Of a stretch of 64,000 nucleotides of DNA, positions 62,337 through 64,000 are shown one piece after another. The stretch is taken from the NCBI GenBank assembly GCA_003249955.1, contig QKHS01000081.1, positions 1-64,000 on the forward strand. The letters are read 5' to 3'. The position numbers were made by a program, and so were the translations under genes. The notes under the pieces are model-generated. The model ran no database searches and was not told the DNA's origin. It saw only the letters and a list, made by a program, of their open reading frames with translations. Position 1 is the stretch's first letter. The number at the start of each line of letters is the position of its first letter. The stretch is from Bacteroidales bacterium. GTDB taxonomy: Bacteria > Bacteroidota > Bacteroidia > Bacteroidales > ML635J-15.

Positions 62337-63758
62337 ATGGTTTTCAGCAGCAGTATTTTTCTTTTTTATTTTTTACCGGTATTTCTTGTCCTTTATTATG
62401 TTGTAAGGCCAAAGTATAAAAATCTGACAGCTCTTCTTTTCAGCATTGTTTTTTACGCATGGGGAGCGCCTGACATGATATACATAGTATTGGGTTCTCT
62501 GATTATTGATTATTACATTGTCAAATCTTTAAGCAAATCTGAAAAGAGAAGAAAATTACTGCTTCTTCTTTCAGTATTTGTGAATATAGGAATGCTGGCT
62601 TATTTCAAATACGCGAATTTCTTTGTTGAAAATGTAAACATCATAATAAGCTCTTTTGGAGGTAAAGCTGCTAAGTGGACTGATGTTGTATTGCCGATAG
62701 GAATATCATTTTTTACATTTCAAAAGCTCAGCTACACAGTTGATATTTATAGAAAAGAAAGTAAAGCGTTGAACAGTTTTGTTGATTACGCCATGTATAT
62801 TCTTCTTTTCCCGCAATTGATAGCCGGTCCTATAGTAAGGTATAACGAAATAGAAAACCAGATAACAGACAGATCTGCAAATGAAACCTGGGATAATCGT
62901 TTTTCCGGCTTTTTCAGATTTGTGATAGGTTTATCAAAGAAACTACTGATAGCCAACACATTAGGAGCAAAAGTAGATGAAATATTCCTGATGGCGCCTG
63001 CAGATATGAGTACAAGCATGGCATGGATAGGTGTTATCGCTTATTCTTTCCAGATTTATTATGATTTCTCCGGGTATTCAGATATGGCAATAGGTATTGG
63101 TAAAATGATCGGTTTTAATTTTCCCGAAAATTTCAACAACCCTTATGTATCCAGAAATATTACCGAATTCTGGCGCAGATGGCACATGACATTAAGCCGA
63201 TGGATGCGGGATTATTTATATATACCTTTAGGTGGAAACAGAGTTAAAACAAAGGCACGTCTTTACTTCAATCTTTGGGTTGTTTTCTTTTTGTCCGGAT
63301 TATGGCATGGCGCAGCATGGAATTTTGTCGCATGGGGTGTATTTCATGGTTTATTCCTTATTTTAGACAGGCTGTTTCTGGCAAAATTTACAGATAAAAT
63401 AGGTAAATTCCCGTCAATAGCCCTAACCTATTTTATTACACTTTTAGGTTGGGTAATTTTCCGGTCAGCAACTTTAAATTATGCATTTGAGTATATAGGA
63501 AAAATGTTCTCTTTTACAGGCTCCGACAGTTTCATTTATTTCAATAATAAGTTTTGGTTTTATATGATTGCCGGAGCAATATTTGCATTTTTTACAATTA
63601 TAAAGCCGGGATTAAAAGTAGAAAACAGGATTTTTTACAAATCTCCTTCAAAAGCTGAGATATTGCCGGTTATGATTATTACAGTTATTTTATTGTTTTT
63701 CTGTGCCGGAACTATCGCTATTGGAGGCTTTAATCCGTTTATTTATTTTAGATTCTGA
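62337..63758 (+). CDS. MBOAT family O-acyltransferase (AlgI-like)
   Basis: A 473-residue polytopic membrane protein of the membrane-bound O-acyltransferase family. Conserved blocks include QLIAGPIVRY, FNNPYVSRNITEFWRRWHMTLSRW, YIPLGGNR, and the histidine-bearing LSGLWHGAAWNFVAWGVFHG, with the putative catalytic His in the last block. It moves acyl (usually acetyl) groups across the membrane to extracytoplasmic polysaccharide, as AlgI does for alginate. It overlaps the AlgJ-like gene by one base, forming the usual MBOAT-SGNH pair. The polymer is unknown; no glycosyltransferase genes are in the window. Confidence 0.95.
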   Translation: MVFSSSIFLFYFLPVFLVLYYVVRPKYKNLTALLFSIVFYAWGAPDMIYIVLGSLIIDYYIVKSLSKSEKRRKLLLLLSVFVNIGMLAYFKYANFFVENVNIIISSFGGKAAKWTDVVLPIGISFFTFQKLSYTVDIYRKESKALNSFVDYAMYILLFPQLIAGPIVRYNEIENQITDRSANETWDNRFSGFFRFVIGLSKKLLIANTLGAKVDEIFLMAPADMSTSMAWIGVIAYSFQIYYDFSGYSDMAIGIGKMIGFNFPENFNNPYVSRNITEFWRRWHMTLSRWMRDYLYIPLGGNRVKTKARLYFNLWVVFFLSGLWHGAAWNFVAWGVFHGLFLILDRLFLAKFTDKIGKFPSIALTYFITLLGWVIFRSATLNYAFEYIGKMFSFTGSDSFIYFNNKFWFYMIAGAIFAFFTIIKPGLKVENRIFYKSPSKAEILPVMIITVILLFFCAGTIAIGGFNPFIYFRF

Positions 63759-64000
63759 TGGAAAAAATAAAAAAATATTGTTTCATTTTCCTGCTGTTAT
63801 TGCTATTTGTGCCAATGACACAAAAATTCATAAAGTTTCACATATCCGAGCCTTTAAACGGGACAGCAGCTTTTGGGAATTATCCGTCATTTCACTATAA
63901 GGATTGGATTTCGGGTAAATATCAACAACTCGCCGAACTATTTGTAAACGATAATTTCGGTTTCAGAAATGATTTGCTAAGATTGGCTAATTCATTTGAT
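63758..64000 (+). CDS. AlgJ/AlgX-like SGNH-type O-acetyltransferase, N-terminal part
   Basis: A frame starting at ATG 63758-63760, sharing one base with the MBOAT stop, runs off the window after 81 codons. It begins with a membrane anchor (CFIFLLLLLFVPMTQKF) and continues with LNGTAAFGNYPSFHYKDWISGKYQQLAE then NDNFGFRN, a pattern typical of the N-terminus of periplasmic alginate O-acetyltransferase (AlgJ/AlgX, DHHW) relatives. The catalytic part lies outside the window. With the MBOAT protein it would acetylate an exported polysaccharide. Confidence 0.82.
   Translation, partial: MEKIKKYCFIFLLLLLFVPMTQKFIKFHISEPLNGTAAFGNYPSFHYKDWISGKYQQLAELFVNDNFGFRNDLLRLANSFD

Noticed and set aside
1-64000. 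tRNA, rRNA or riboswitch genes
   Set aside because: No cloverleaf-like arms with a CCA-end context, no rRNA-like conserved blocks, and no recognised riboswitch core were noticed by eye; a covariance-model search would be needed to be certain.

Overview
The window looks like chromosomal DNA from a member of the Bacteroidota, most likely class Bacteroidia. Several independent signs agree: C-terminal sorting domains of the type IX secretion system (T9SS, types A and B), a MurF-alanine racemase fusion, SprB-like repeats, many perfect TAnnTTTG promoter -7 elements close to start codons, no Shine-Dalgarno sequences, and secreted proteins whose mature N-terminus is predicted to be glutamine. Base composition is AT-rich throughout. 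No rRNA, tRNA, CRISPR array, phage module or complete insertion sequence was seen.

Layout. 1-3.0 kb: the end of a large T9SS cargo protein. 3.2-7.2 kb: mnmE, then a 1.6-kb segment bounded by 17-bp direct repeats of the mnmE 3' end (carrying a secreted protein gene and the decayed tail of a paralogue), then an alpha/beta hydrolase. 7.3-14.9 kb: a stress-type module PrkA / YeaH(DUF444) / SpoVR / second PrkA-like protein. 14.9-17.3 kb: small secreted protein, glutaminyl-peptide cyclotransferase, an orphan gene and a repeat cluster. 17.3-24.8 kb: murF-alr and tdk on the minus strand, then a plus-strand run of an orphan P/E-rich protein, M28 peptidase, rsmI, a HAD phosphatase and a stand-alone 2-oxoacid acyltransferase domain. 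24.8-28.0 kb: dnaK behind a sigma-54-type promoter, followed by 1.1 kb with a duplicated terminator and a 394-bp foldback element. 28.0-39.4 kb: a giant alpha-2-macroglobulin, clpC and gyrA. 39.4-44.6 kb: tandem TPR paralogues, hutI, a tiny winged-helix protein and a lipoprotein. 44.8-49.3 kb: surE / small membrane protein / lpxB / SpoIID operon and rnz. 49.4-64 kb: mostly envelope genes, including a T9SS P-domain protein, an S41 peptidase, a PagL-like lipid A deacylase, a PAS-LuxR regulator, an MscS channel, an M64 peptidase, a NifX-like protein and an MBOAT / AlgJ-type O-acetylation pair cut by the window end.

How it fits together. Much of the window serves the cell envelope and protein quality control: lipid A synthesis (lpxB) and possible remodelling (PagL-like), peptidoglycan precursors (murF-alr), secreted peptidases, chaperones and unfoldases (DnaK, ClpC), and the PrkA/YeaH/SpoVR module. 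The glutaminyl cyclotransferase fits the 11 signal peptides here that are predicted to expose an N-terminal Gln. The most unusual items are the element at the mnmE 3' end (the site type used by SGI1-family islands), the foldback element beside dnaK, the sigma-54 control region of dnaK, and the two-PrkA module.
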